From Chitinophaga agri (GTDB lineage: Bacteria > Bacteroidota > Bacteroidia > Chitinophagales > Chitinophagaceae): a DNA stretch of 64,000 nt. Below the pieces are notes generated by a model. That model had not been told where the DNA came from, ran no database searches, and worked only from the letters and a program-made list of their open reading frames with translations. The stretch lies in the NCBI RefSeq assembly GCF_010093065.1, contig NZ_CP048113.1:7148001-7212000 (forward strand), in the 5' to 3' direction. Positions within the stretch are counted from its first letter, which is position 1, and every line of letters begins with the position of its first letter. Positions 52,277 to 61,181 of the stretch are shown here, in pieces. The position numbers were made by a program, and so were the translations under genes.

Positions 52277-53440
52277 ATGCAAATGTCAAACTCCGCGCTC
52301 TCCCTAAAAAGGGAGAGCCATTTGAAAATAAAAGAACAGCACGTAGAAAGAGTATTAATTTTATTTGATGACGATCGATTCTATATCGGGGATTTCTGTA
52401 TATGTACCCACCTGTTGAAGTCCTGCCGGCTGCTTTATAACCAGGCATTGATTGAGATCATTATTACCAATCAGAAACATTTTGTGCGATACCGGGATCT
52501 GCTTACAAACAATCCCGCTTTTGACCTTATCTCTATGAACACGTTGCAGGGAATCGACTATCTCAGCTACGATGTAATAATATGTGTCACTTACTGGGAG
52601 AAGAAATTACTGGACATGATGAAGGAAAAACATGGCCCACTGGCGGGAGAACCCGGATTTGGTCCAGCTGTATTTTCTATCAGCCAGTACCTCCTCCGGC
52701 CAAGTGAACACCAGGAGATTTGTTTTCCTGTAAATACATCATTGTATAACCTTGCATTAACAGAGCTGTTGAACCATCCAAGGGAGCTGCCTTTTCTGAT
52801 GGAAGAGAGGGCCTGGGGTGATCAATGGCTGGAAGCAAACGGTATGCAACCCGGAGAAAAGCTTTTCGTCCTGCTTGATTCGTCTTCCAGCAGAGACAAA
52901 TTGCTGAGGGTCGATGTTTACATTGATTTACTCAGGTACCTCTTAAAGCACGACAATGCCAGGCTGCTTATTTTCGATGAGAAGAATGTGGGCAAGGACG
53001 CATTCTATAGGGAATGGCTGGGGGAAGAATTGCTGGACAGGATTATCTTTTCCCGGGGCCTTACACTGCGGCAGGATCTCTGTCTGCTAGGTTCGGCCTA
53101 TACCAAAATGGTCTTCGGCCCGTGTACCGGATTATTGCATTGCGCCTCCGGTATCTACAATTACCTTTTAAGAAAGGGCCTGCCTCAAAGTGAAGTTCCT
53201 CTTCTGGTAGTGTATACCGGTAAGTATATTGATGGTAACGCGGAAGCCTGTGCAAATGACTGGTGGTGTGATTCGCCTTTGGTCAACTGTATGATCCTAA
53301 GAGAGAGAGGAGGAAAGAAATATATAGATTTCTTAAATGAGATCGATGAAAGCGAGCGTAAAAGGAATGATGATCTGTTGAAATGTGGCGAATATACGAT
53401 CGAACTACTGACTGGCTCACTGGATAAAAAATTGCACTGA
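52277..53440 (+). CDS. GT9-like putative glycosyltransferase, last gene of the operon
   Basis: 387 residues, beginning 23 bp after the diiron hydroxylase, so probably co-transcribed. I do not recognise a named family with certainty. The C-terminal half resembles the heptosyltransferase (GT9) GT-B fold: a strand FVLLDSSSS after PGEK, a LLIFDE strand, then GPCTGLLHCASG, which resembles the DTGPMHLAAALG nucleotide-sugar region. No signal peptide or membrane span is seen, so it is probably cytosolic. If active it could glycosylate the peptide, for instance at a hydroxylated residue. An unrelated role is equally possible. A strong stem-loop lies within its first codons, and ATG 52283 is an alternative start. 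Confidence 0.75.
   Translation: MQMSNSALSLKRESHLKIKEQHVERVLILFDDDRFYIGDFCICTHLLKSCRLLYNQALIEIIITNQKHFVRYRDLLTNNPAFDLISMNTLQGIDYLSYDVIICVTYWEKKLLDMMKEKHGPLAGEPGFGPAVFSISQYLLRPSEHQEICFPVNTSLYNLALTELLNHPRELPFLMEERAWGDQWLEANGMQPGEKLFVLLDSSSSRDKLLRVDVYIDLLRYLLKHDNARLLIFDEKNVGKDAFYREWLGEELLDRIIFSRGLTLRQDLCLLGSAYTKMVFGPCTGLLHCASGIYNYLLRKGLPQSEVPLLVVYTGKYIDGNAEACANDWWCDSPLVNCMILRERGGKKYIDFLNEIDESERKRNDDLLKCGEYTIELLTGSLDKKLH
52297..52318 (+). promoter_or_regulatory. Perfect 9-bp stem-loop in the first codons of the GT9-like gene
   Basis: gctctccct and agggagagc form a perfect 9-bp stem with an AAAA loop at codons 7-14. No T-run follows, so it is not a classic intrinsic terminator. Its place at the junction after the diiron hydroxylase suggests an effect on translation or mRNA decay, but this is untested. 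Confidence 0.4.
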
Positions 53441-53603
53441 ACTATTCGTTTTAAATTTCATGTGCGGTGAAACTACCTTCATTGAAGCCTGCCTGGAAGT
53501 ATTGTATTGATCATTTAACCAGAAAAGTCTTCGTTGTGACAGGGAGTATAAAGAAAGCTCCCGACAGAAGATTTTTGAAAATCAGTCTAATATGTACAAA
53601 AAA
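53441..53603. other. Spacer after the NRPS operon, no gene seen
   Basis: Between the end of the operon and the tRNA terminator I see no convincing gene or operon terminator. An open frame crosses this region and the tRNA but has no family features. The whole gene-free interval on the plus strand is 53441-53797. Confidence 0.5.
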
Positions 53604-53629
53604 AATGGCGCAATGTAAATTGCGCCATT
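53604..53629 (-). terminator. Intrinsic terminator of tRNA-Arg
   Basis: On the minus strand aatggcgcaat and attgcgccatt form a perfect 11-bp stem with a 4-nt loop. A run of T residues follows, two bases after the tRNA 3' end. Confidence 0.85.
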
Positions 53630-53631
53630 GT

Positions 53632-53704
53632 GGACCGGATTGGATTCGAACCAATGGCCTACTGCTTAGAAGGCAGTTGCTCTATCCAGCTGAGCTACCG
53701 GTCC
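53632..53704 (-). tRNA. tRNA-Arg (anticodon UCU)
   Basis: The minus strand folds into a full 73-nt cloverleaf: acceptor GGACCGG/CCGGTCC, D stem GCTC/GAGC, anticodon stem ACTGC/GCAGT around loop CTTCTAA (anticodon TCT), and T stem ATTGG/CCAAT with TTCGAAT. CCA is not encoded. It reads AGA. tRNA genes are common integration sites, but no attachment-site repeat was found here. Confidence 0.96.
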
Positions 53705-53797
53705 TTTTTCCAAATTTTTGCTATACATTAGCGTTTCATTTGGGAGTGCAAATCTATGCAAAATTCCATTAATTCAAAATAAATTTTAAAAAATTTT

Positions 53798-54469
53798 ATG
53801 GAGGTTAAGATTGAACCGACCTGGAAGGAAGTCCTGAAAGACGAATTTCATAAAGCCTATTTCGAACAGATCGTCATGGCCCTCAAGCATGAACGCGCTG
53901 TAGGGAGCACCGTTTATCCTCCCGGAAACCTGATTTTCAATGCGTTTGACAAAACCCCCTTTGACAAGGTAAAGGTAGTTTTACTGGGACAGGACCCTTA
54001 CCATGGCGCTGGCCAGGCACACGGATTATGTTTTTCTGTGCAGGATGGTATTAAACCGCCCCCGTCCCTGGTGAATATTTACAAGGAAATGAAAGAAGAC
54101 CTGGGACTACCCATCCCGCAAAGTGGCAACCTGACCAAATGGGCAGAACATGGGGTACTGATGCTCAATGCCATGCTGACCGTCCGTGCCAACGAACCCG
54201 CTTCCCACAGCAAAATAGGCTGGGGAGATTTTACGGACTCCGTGATCAAAAAGGTTTCCGACCTGAAAGAAAACGTGGTTTTCATCCTCTGGGGAAAGTT
54301 TGCACAGGACAAACAGGTCCTGGTCGACGCTACCAAACACCACATCCTGAAAGCGGCACACCCGTCACCTTTTAGTGCGGACAAAGGCTTCTTCGGATGT
54401 AAACACTTCTCCAAGACCAACGAACTGCTCGTTAAATCAGGTATAGAGCCTGTAGACTGGCGTTTATAG
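53798..54469 (+). CDS. ung: Uracil-DNA glycosylase, family 1
   Basis: 223 residues, the normal length for Ung. It removes uracil from DNA to start base-excision repair. Visible motifs are the catalytic water-activating loop GQDPYHG and the DNA-binding HPSPFSA near the C-terminus. It is a housekeeping gene on the plus strand, separated from the NRPS operon by the oppositely oriented tRNA, so it is not part of the cluster. A hairpin terminator follows. Confidence 0.97.
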   Translation: MEVKIEPTWKEVLKDEFHKAYFEQIVMALKHERAVGSTVYPPGNLIFNAFDKTPFDKVKVVLLGQDPYHGAGQAHGLCFSVQDGIKPPPSLVNIYKEMKEDLGLPIPQSGNLTKWAEHGVLMLNAMLTVRANEPASHSKIGWGDFTDSVIKKVSDLKENVVFILWGKFAQDKQVLVDATKHHILKAAHPSPFSADKGFFGCKHFSKTNELLVKSGIEPVDWRL

Positions 54470-54498
54470 CATAAAGCTGATATCGAGATCAGAAAATG

Positions 54499-54528
54499 CA
54501 AAAGGCCCGCTTAATGCAGGCCTTTTTG
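54499..54528. terminator. Bidirectional terminator between ung and the RND operon
   Basis: aaaaggcc and ggcctttt form an inverted repeat with an 11-nt centre. A T-run follows on the plus strand (end of ung) and on the minus strand (end of the adaptor gene), so it can serve both convergent units. Confidence 0.75.
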
Positions 54529-54558
54529 CGTTCTGTTTACGCGTCAGGATCTCCTGAC

Positions 54559-55701
54559 CTATTCTTCCTCCGCACTGTTTTTCATTTTCATCAGCAATGC
54601 ATATGCATTTTTGGTTACCACACGGGTCGCCTCCGTAATACCCGGGGCGGTGAACTGCTCCTGTCCCTCATATACATTCCCAGGGGTCACCTGCACCATA
54701 CGGAAAGCATTATTCCCTTTATCCTCAAATATATAGAACCTGTTTTCCCAGCGAACGATAGCTGCCTCACTCACGGTAAGGGCTGTCATATTGCTGACCA
54801 CCACCTCTGCATTCATGAACATGCCTGGCAGCAGCGACGCATCAAACTCCTTAAAATGACAATGTATGGTGGCCATACGTTCCGCATCAAGGCTTTTACT
54901 GATCAGCAGGATCTCTGCATTGTATTTTTTGTCGGGATGTTCGTTGGTATAGGCGATCACCTTCTGCCCGATAGACAACTGGTTCACATCTTTCTCAAAC
55001 ACATTCAGCGCCAGATGTATATCACTCGGGTCCACCAGTTCGAACAATACATCGGTAGGGGAAGTATACTTCCCGATATTGACATTCACCTTCGCCACAA
55101 ATCCATTAATAGGAGAGTAGATGTTCACGCTCTTGGATATATTACCCGCATGCAGGTGTCCAGGATCGATCCCGATCAGCTCCAGTTTACGGGCCAGTGC
55201 CTGCATGGAGATCCGCTGACTCTCCATTTCCGCTTTCGCCTGCTGGAATACCTTATCACTACTTGCCTTACTGGCATTCAGCTCCTGCTGACGCTTGAAT
55301 TCGGTCTCCGCAAATGCAAACTTTTCCTTTGCCAGCAGGTAATCCTGTTGCAGCTGGATGAACTGCATATCTTCCAGTACGCCCAGTACCTGTCCTTTGC
55401 GCACATGTGTACCTGGCAGCAGGTCTGTTCTCTTCAGATAACCTCCGAGCGGAAAACTCACGCTGACGGTGCTTTGTGGCGGAACATCCACTGTACCCTG
55501 TAAACGAAGGGTACCGCTTACCGCCGCCGTAGCCGGATGCCCCACCTCAATACCGGCATTTTTGATCTGATCAGGGGTGAGACTCACCATACTGCTGTCG
55601 GTGTTTTCCGGTACCGCTTCCGTTGCTGCCGGTTCCTTGCTGGTTTGCTGACTACCACAGGCGGCCAGCAAAAGGGTGGATATAAAAAGATATTTATGCA
55701 T
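54559..55701 (-). CDS. RND efflux periplasmic adaptor (membrane fusion protein), lipoprotein
   Basis: 380 residues. The N-terminus has a lipoprotein signal ending LLLAACG, so the mature protein is anchored by the Cys. The body has the HlyD/CusB order: a biotinyl-lipoyl part (GGYLKR, GTHVRKGQVLG), an alpha-helical hairpin rich in Gln, Glu and Ala (about residues 115-180), and beta-barrel and membrane-proximal parts toward the C-terminus (PINGFVAKVNV). It would bridge the inner-membrane pump and the TolC-like channel. It lies 11 bp downstream of the pump gene on the same strand, so the two are one operon. Metal specificity cannot be read from this subunit. Confidence 0.92.
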   Translation of the reverse strand: MHKYLFISTLLLAACGSQQTSKEPAATEAVPENTDSSMVSLTPDQIKNAGIEVGHPATAAVSGTLRLQGTVDVPPQSTVSVSFPLGGYLKRTDLLPGTHVRKGQVLGVLEDMQFIQLQQDYLLAKEKFAFAETEFKRQQELNASKASSDKVFQQAKAEMESQRISMQALARKLELIGIDPGHLHAGNISKSVNIYSPINGFVAKVNVNIGKYTSPTDVLFELVDPSDIHLALNVFEKDVNQLSIGQKVIAYTNEHPDKKYNAEILLISKSLDAERMATIHCHFKEFDASLLPGMFMNAEVVVSNMTALTVSEAAIVRWENRFYIFEDKGNNAFRMVQVTPGNVYEGQEQFTAPGITEATRVVTKNAYALLMKMKNSAEEE

Positions 55702-55712
55702 GGATGGTTAAA

Positions 55713-58700
55713 TTAGATATTTTGCAATTTCAGTACCTGAATGACGGATTGATTATAGTTGTTCAGCATATCGAGATATTCATTCCTGATGCTGATGGCC
55801 TGATCTATCAGTATCACCCATTGCAGGTAGTTGATCTCGCCGCCAATAAATTGTGTATCTGCTGTAGTGATGATGGCTGCCGCATTTTCGAGTCCCTTAC
55901 CCTGGTAGTATTGCAGGCTCGCCGTATACTTATGCAGCTGTGTCTGTGCGTTCTGCCACTCCGTCTGTGTTTGTAACAGGGCATATTCCGTACGCTGACG
56001 CGCCACCTGCCAGTCCACCTGTGCTGCCGCTGCCCGTGCTTTCTGTGCACCAAAGAACAACGGGATGCTCACGCCCGCATTCACATAGTTAAAGCGTTTA
56101 CTGTTGTTATAATAGACGTCTTGTCCGCCTACTACCTGGGTGCCGTTGATACTAAGGTTGTTGTAGCCGACAAAGAAGTCAGGTAATAACCTGGACTTCT
56201 CTGTACGCCAGCGCCACTGCGCAGCTGCTGACTCATGTTGCAGCCCCCGTATCTGTGGTAACTGACTGAAGGCGGTATCGGCTGCGACTGCGGATGCCAG
56301 CAGGATACTGTCCGCCGATGGTGTGTACACCACACTGTCCCCCAGTAACAAATTGAACTGTTTCACTGTGACCGCTATATCTGAAGACAACATCTCCAGC
56401 TGATTGGCGATCTGTTGCCGGTGAGAAGCCGCCGTTGTCTGTTCGAGTATGTTTGTCTCCCCGGTCCTGAACCGCAGATTTGCTTTTTCTTCGAATAACC
56501 GGTAGATACTGTCCGCATACTGTAACAACCGCTGCTTCTCATGCAGCCATATCCAGTCGTAGTAGACCCTGCGTACATTTGTCCGCACATCCTGTTCCAT
56601 CAGTTGTCGATGTGCCTGAGCAGCCAGATAGTTTTCTTTCAGCGCCTTTTTCTGATGTCCATACACCGTCGGGAAACTCAGTGACTGCGTAATGCCGAAA
56701 CGGTTGTCATTATGGATGCTGTTGAATTGTCCGTAGTCAACGCTGAACTGCGTTTTGGCAATGTCTGCGCCTGTCTGCTGACGGATGTGCTCCGCCTTTT
56801 CATTCAGTCTTGCGCCTGCTGCCTGCCGGTTATGGCTCATCGCAATATTGATCGCTTCCTGTAATGCTACCGGACGCTCCTGTGCCTGTACTGCCGGAAT
56901 GCCCAGGAACAGTATGCCGCCAATCATCACTGCTTTATTAACAGCTACCTTTTTCTTTCCCTCGAATAACAGGTATAATGCCGGTAATACAAATAATGTC
57001 AGCAGTGTAGCGGTCAACAGTCCTCCGATCACAACTGTCGCCAGTGGACGTTGTACTTCCGCGCCTGCACCATCACTCAGTGCCATTGGCAGGAAGCCGA
57101 GTGAGGCCACCGCTGCCGTCATCAGTACAGGGCGCAGACGGTTACGTGTGCCCTGCATCACGAGGTCCAGCGTGTCGGTTATCAGCCCTTCCTTCTTAAT
57201 ACGGTTGAACTCCGATATCAGTACGATACCGTTCAATACCGCTACGCCAAACAGCGCAATGAAACCTACACCGGCAGAGATACTGAAAGGCATGCCCCGC
57301 ACGGCGAGTGCAAAGACACCACCAATAGCGGATAACGGGATCGCTGTATAGATCAGCGCTCCTTCTTTGACAGAAGAAAAAGCAAAGTATAACATCACAA
57401 ATATGAGCAGCAGGGACACCGGTACAGCAATACTCAGGCGCTTCTTCGCCTGTTGCAGGTTCTCAAAAGCACCGCCATAGGTAATAGTGTACCCCGGTTC
57501 CAGCTTGATTTTAGTGTTGATCTTTTGTTGTAACTCTTCAACGATCGATTGTACGTCGCGTCCTCTCACGTTGAAGCCTATTGTAATACGGCGTTTGGCA
57601 TTCTCCCGCTGGATCTGATTCGGCCCTTCAATTTCATCAATGGCGGCCACCTGGTATAAAGGGATCTGATTACCGGTAGTGGTAGCCACCATCAGGTTCC
57701 GGACATCTTCTATGTTCCGGCGTCCTTCATTGCCTACTCTCACCACCAGGTCAAATCGTTTCTCTCCTTCATAGACCTGTCCGGCGGCAGCGCCTGCAAA
57801 CGCAGCATTCACCGTACGGTTGATCTCATTGATGTTCAGCCCGTATTTGGCTATTTCATTCCGGTTATACCGTATTACCACCTGCGGCATGCCGGTGACC
57901 TTCTCTACATACCAGTCAGCAGTACCTTTTACTGTCTTGCTGATATTACCGATCTGATCCGCATACTTCGCCAGCTGTGCAAGGTCTTCTCCAAATACCT
58001 TACACACCACGTCCTGTTTGGCGCCGGTCATGAGTTCATTGAAACGCATCTGTACCGGGAACTGGAAGCCCATGGTTACACCTGGAACGGCATTCTGTAC
58101 CACGGCCGACATCTTATCTGCCATCTCCTGAAAGCTTTTCGCACTGGTCCATTCAGATTTATCTTTCAGCACAATGATCATATCTCCGCCTTCTATCGGC
58201 ATCGGGTCTGTTGGAATTTCCGCACTGCCGATACGGGATACGATCTTCTCTACTTCAGGAAATTTATCTTTCAGCAAACCGGAGATCTGCTGGAAAGTCG
58301 TGATCGTCGTGCTCAGGTTCGTGCCTATCAGCAGGCGTGTCTCCACGGCAAAATCGCCTTCTTCCAGTTGTGGAATGAACTCTCCGCCCATACGGGTAAA
58401 GAGGAAGACCGCAATGGCAAACAGTCCGAAGGCCATCGCAACCAGGGCCTTCCGGATACGTAACGCTTTACCCAGCGCCCGCTGATATACATGTTCGATC
58501 TTATCCATCACCCGGTCAGAGAGATTCGGCTTATGTGTCAGTTTCTTACTGATGAACATCGAACTGATCATCGGTACATAGGTCAGCGACAGGATAAATG
58601 CCCCCATAATGGCAAAGGCAACGGTCTCTGCCATGGGTTTGAACATCTTCCCTTCAATACCTTGCAGGGAAAGGATAGGTAGGTATACGATCAGGATGAT

Positions 58701-60065
58701 GATCTGTCCGAAGACAGCAGCATTCATCATCGTCGAAGAGGACCCAGTCACTTCCTGGTTCATTTCTTCCTGTGATAACAGGTTGATATCCTCATATTTT
58801 TTCGAGAAATGGAGATGATGGAGGATCGCTTCCACGATGATCACAGCACCATCGACGATCAGTCCGAAGTCCAGCGCACCAAGGCTCATCAGGTTTCCAC
58901 TCACGCCGAATGTGTTCATCATAATAATGGCAAACAGCATCGATAACGGGATCACAGAAGCCACGATCAGTCCTGCACGCAGGTTGCCCAGGAAGATCAC
59001 CAGTACGAAGATGACGATGAGTGCTCCTTCCAGCAGATTATGCTCTACCGTACCAATCGCATTGTTCACCATTTTAGTACGGTCAAGAAAAGGTTCTATA
59101 CGTAATCCGTCCGGTAAGGTTTTCTGGATCTCCGCGATACGGGCTTTCACATTTTTAATCACCTCAGATGAATTCTCTCCTTTCAGCATCATGACGATGG
59201 CCCCGGTCACTTCGCCGGTATTATTATAGTTCAGCGCACCATAGCGGGTCGCTGCACCCATCCGCACACTAGCCACATGCCTGATCAGTACAGGCGCGCC
59301 GGCAGATGTATTTTTAACAACTATATTCTCAATATCGGCAATGCTACCAGCCAGTCCCTCACTACGGATGTACATCACGGTCGGTCCCTTTTCAATGTAG
59401 GCGCCGCCGGTGTTCTGGTTGTTGGTCTGTAACGCGGTGAACACATCATTGATGGTCAGTCCCAGTGACTTTAACTGATACGGATTGATCGCAACTTCGT
59501 ATTGCTTCAGTTCACCACCGAAGGTAGATACATCGGCTACGCCTTTGGTACCGAGCAACTGCCTTCTGACCAGCCAGTCCTGGATAGTACGGAGGTCCGC
59601 CAGACTATACTTCCCTTCATAACCGGCCTCCGGGCGTAACACATACTGGTATATTTCTCCCAGTCCGGTGGATACCGGGGCCAGTTCCGGTTTACGGGCA
59701 TTCTCATTGATATCTACCTGCTGCAGCCTTTCTGTAACCTGTTGCCGGGCCCAGTACACGTCCGCATCGTCTTCAAAGACAACACTGATCAGGGATAGTC
59801 CGAAGCGGGACATACTACGACTTTCCTTAAGATGAGGAATATTACTGATCGCCTGTTCTATAGGAAACGTGATCAGTCGTTCCACATCCTGTGCGCCGAG
59901 AGCTGGGGCGGTAGTAATGATCTGTACCTGATTGTTTGTGATGTCAGGTACGGCATCGATTGGCAAACGGGTCACTTCAAAGATGCCATAGATGATCCAT
60001 AGCAACATGAATAGCCCAATCACCAGTTTATTGCGAACTGAAAATTGAATGATCTTGTCAAGCAT
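55713..60065 (-). CDS. CzcA/CusA-type heavy-metal RND pump fused to a TolC-like outer-membrane channel domain
   Basis: About 1450 residues. Residues 1 to about 1040 are a heavy-metal-efflux RND transporter, with the signature DFGLIVDGAVIIVE in TM4, the QMRFNEL block and the last TM segment ending LFVLPALYLLF. A short linker with a signal-like hydrophobic run (GGILFLGIPAVQAQ) leads to a CzcC/TolC-type domain (about 1070-1450) with ALQEAINIAMSHN. Such pump-channel fusions are common in Bacteroidota. The ATG at 60065 (MLDKIIQFSVRNK) is preferred over 60098 because RND pumps normally start there. The motif set is closer to CzcA (Zn/Co/Cd) than to Cu/Ag pumps, but this is a soft call. Confidence 0.93.
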   Translation of the reverse strand: MLDKIIQFSVRNKLVIGLFMLLWIIYGIFEVTRLPIDAVPDITNNQVQIITTAPALGAQDVERLITFPIEQAISNIPHLKESRSMSRFGLSLISVVFEDDADVYWARQQVTERLQQVDINENARKPELAPVSTGLGEIYQYVLRPEAGYEGKYSLADLRTIQDWLVRRQLLGTKGVADVSTFGGELKQYEVAINPYQLKSLGLTINDVFTALQTNNQNTGGAYIEKGPTVMYIRSEGLAGSIADIENIVVKNTSAGAPVLIRHVASVRMGAATRYGALNYNNTGEVTGAIVMMLKGENSSEVIKNVKARIAEIQKTLPDGLRIEPFLDRTKMVNNAIGTVEHNLLEGALIVIFVLVIFLGNLRAGLIVASVIPLSMLFAIIMMNTFGVSGNLMSLGALDFGLIVDGAVIIVEAILHHLHFSKKYEDINLLSQEEMNQEVTGSSSTMMNAAVFGQIIILIVYLPILSLQGIEGKMFKPMAETVAFAIMGAFILSLTYVPMISSMFISKKLTHKPNLSDRVMDKIEHVYQRALGKALRIRKALVAMAFGLFAIAVFLFTRMGGEFIPQLEEGDFAVETRLLIGTNLSTTITTFQQISGLLKDKFPEVEKIVSRIGSAEIPTDPMPIEGGDMIIVLKDKSEWTSAKSFQEMADKMSAVVQNAVPGVTMGFQFPVQMRFNELMTGAKQDVVCKVFGEDLAQLAKYADQIGNISKTVKGTADWYVEKVTGMPQVVIRYNRNEIAKYGLNINEINRTVNAAFAGAAAGQVYEGEKRFDLVVRVGNEGRRNIEDVRNLMVATTTGNQIPLYQVAAIDEIEGPNQIQRENAKRRITIGFNVRGRDVQSIVEELQQKINTKIKLEPGYTITYGGAFENLQQAKKRLSIAVPVSLLLIFVMLYFAFSSVKEGALIYTAIPLSAIGGVFALAVRGMPFSISAGVGFIALFGVAVLNGIVLISEFNRIKKEGLITDTLDLVMQGTRNRLRPVLMTAAVASLGFLPMALSDGAGAEVQRPLATVVIGGLLTATLLTLFVLPALYLLFEGKKKVAVNKAVMIGGILFLGIPAVQAQERPVALQEAINIAMSHNRQAAGARLNEKAEHIRQQTGADIAKTQFSVDYGQFNSIHNDNRFGITQSLSFPTVYGHQKKALKENYLAAQAHRQLMEQDVRTNVRRVYYDWIWLHEKQRLLQYADSIYRLFEEKANLRFRTGETNILEQTTAASHRQQIANQLEMLSSDIAVTVKQFNLLLGDSVVYTPSADSILLASAVAADTAFSQLPQIRGLQHESAAAQWRWRTEKSRLLPDFFVGYNNLSINGTQVVGGQDVYYNNSKRFNYVNAGVSIPLFFGAQKARAAAAQVDWQVARQRTEYALLQTQTEWQNAQTQLHKYTASLQYYQGKGLENAAAIITTADTQFIGGEINYLQWVILIDQAISIRNEYLDMLNNYNQSVIQVLKLQNI

Positions 60066-60171
60066 GAGCTGCTGTTGAGTGAAGTGCAGTAATATCAATA
60101 TCGGACACTGACAGCAGCTTCTCGCCGTATCAGGTCAACAGATATTGAATAGAAAATAATGGTACAACCAC

Positions 60172-60549
60172 TTAGGCACAGGGTGGTCTGAACGGAGAAG
60201 TGAGGTTAGGGGCGGGATGATATTGGTCCTTATAAGCTTTAAAAGTCTGCGGAATGATCTGTTCGGCCGCAATGATCTGCGGCACCTGGGTGAAGCGCGC
60301 AAACAATACCTGGTGGGTAGTGGTGTTCACCTTTTTGTACGGGAGCTGCATATCCCGGGCATTATCATTATCATTCAGATCCTGGCCCCAGTAATGCATA
60401 GAGAGAAATTCCAGCAGTCCCACCTTAGGATCACGCTCCTGATGCTCTTTAAAGTGCTCAAACAGCACGGGCAGTTTCAGGAACTGGTCCAGGGAGGTGT
60501 TCTCCACCGACATAAAAAATATTAGTATGTAAAGGCATACTTTTCTCAC
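60172..60549 (-). CDS. Small secreted hypothetical protein upstream of the RND pump
   Basis: 125 residues with a hydrophobic N-terminus (MRKVCLYILIFFM) that could be a signal peptide. A polar body follows, with FLSMHYWGQD, a run of Asp and Asn, and DMQLPYK. I know no function. Proteins of this size and pattern often precede metal efflux RND genes in Bacteroidota. The acidic Asp-rich stretch might bind metal, which is inference only. The gap to the pump start is 106 bp, and a shared transcript is likely. Confidence 0.7.
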   Translation of the reverse strand: MRKVCLYILIFFMSVENTSLDQFLKLPVLFEHFKEHQERDPKVGLLEFLSMHYWGQDLNDNDNARDMQLPYKKVNTTTHQVLFARFTQVPQIIAAEQIIPQTFKAYKDQYHPAPNLTSPFRPPCA

Positions 60550-60638
60550 AATAGCAAAATTAAGCCATATGCCGGGTTATCCAAGCGGCATAGATAAAAA
60601 ATATGGCCCTGTTAAGATTTATATATGATGAATAGTAG

Positions 60639-61142
60639 TTAGAATAATCGCCCGAGGGATAGATATTTCGCCAGGAACGCGAAGAGGGCCGCTTCTGCCA
60701 CGTAAATGGTCCGGAGCAGGTAGGGCTGGTAGAACACACTGATATGACGATGCCCGATCAGGTAGTGATAGCGCGTGTTCATCTCTTTTACCACCAATGT
60801 CGGATTCACCAGCAGATCTTGTGCAGTTATTTCGTAATACCCGCCGTAGGGCTCAATATCCCAGCTGACTAACCAGCAGATATAACAGGCAATGACCGCC
60901 ATCCATATATGCAGCTGCCTGTTATCAGTTCCGGTAAACGCCTTTGCCCACCGAAGCAGGAAGATGAGTGCTCCCATATCGATGAACAGTACCACGAGTG
61001 GCCTGCCGATACCCTTGTGCGCAGAGGCACCGGCATAAAAGGAGCCGAGTGCATAGGCAGCAACAATAATAACGGCAAAGGCAATCACGGCCCTTATTGT
61101 ACCGGACAGTCCGGATACTTTATTCGCAGTGCCAGCTGGCAT
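60639..61142 (-). CDS. Small integral membrane protein, unknown function
   Basis: 167 residues with about four hydrophobic spans: near 15-35 (IRAVIAFAVIIVAAYALG), 45-65 (PLVVLFIDMGALIFLL), 78-95 (IWMAVIACYICWLVSW) and the C-terminus (TIYVAEAALFAFLA). It has no recognised motif. It lies 39 bp from the upstream methyltransferase on the same strand, so the two may be co-expressed. No functional link to the NRPS operon is visible. Confidence 0.65.
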   Translation of the reverse strand: MPAGTANKVSGLSGTIRAVIAFAVIIVAAYALGSFYAGASAHKGIGRPLVVLFIDMGALIFLLRWAKAFTGTDNRQLHIWMAVIACYICWLVSWDIEPYGGYYEITAQDLLVNPTLVVKEMNTRYHYLIGHRHISVFYQPYLLRTIYVAEAALFAFLAKYLSLGRLF

Positions 61143-61181
61143 ATTTGTTTATTTGATGAAAGTATCAGTAACCAGGTACGA

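Noticed and set aside
53467..53772. 101-residue plus-strand open frame across the tRNA
   Set aside because: It overlaps the tRNA-Arg gene and its terminator antisense and has no protein motif.
53632..53797. Mobile-element or att site at the tRNA gene
   Set aside because: No integrase, transposase or direct repeat of the tRNA 3' end was found in the window.
53705..53797. Bacteroidota-type promoter (TTTG / TTCATTTG) before ung
   Set aside because: Spacing is about 14 nt instead of about 19-21 and the -7 box has a mismatch.
54496..55503. 335-residue plus-strand open frame
   Set aside because: Complete shadow of the RND adaptor on the minus strand; His/Cys-rich low-information sequence.
56785..57351. 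188-residue plus-strand open frame inside the RND pump
   Set aside because: Antisense to well-conserved RND and TolC motifs; Ser/Thr-rich without domains.
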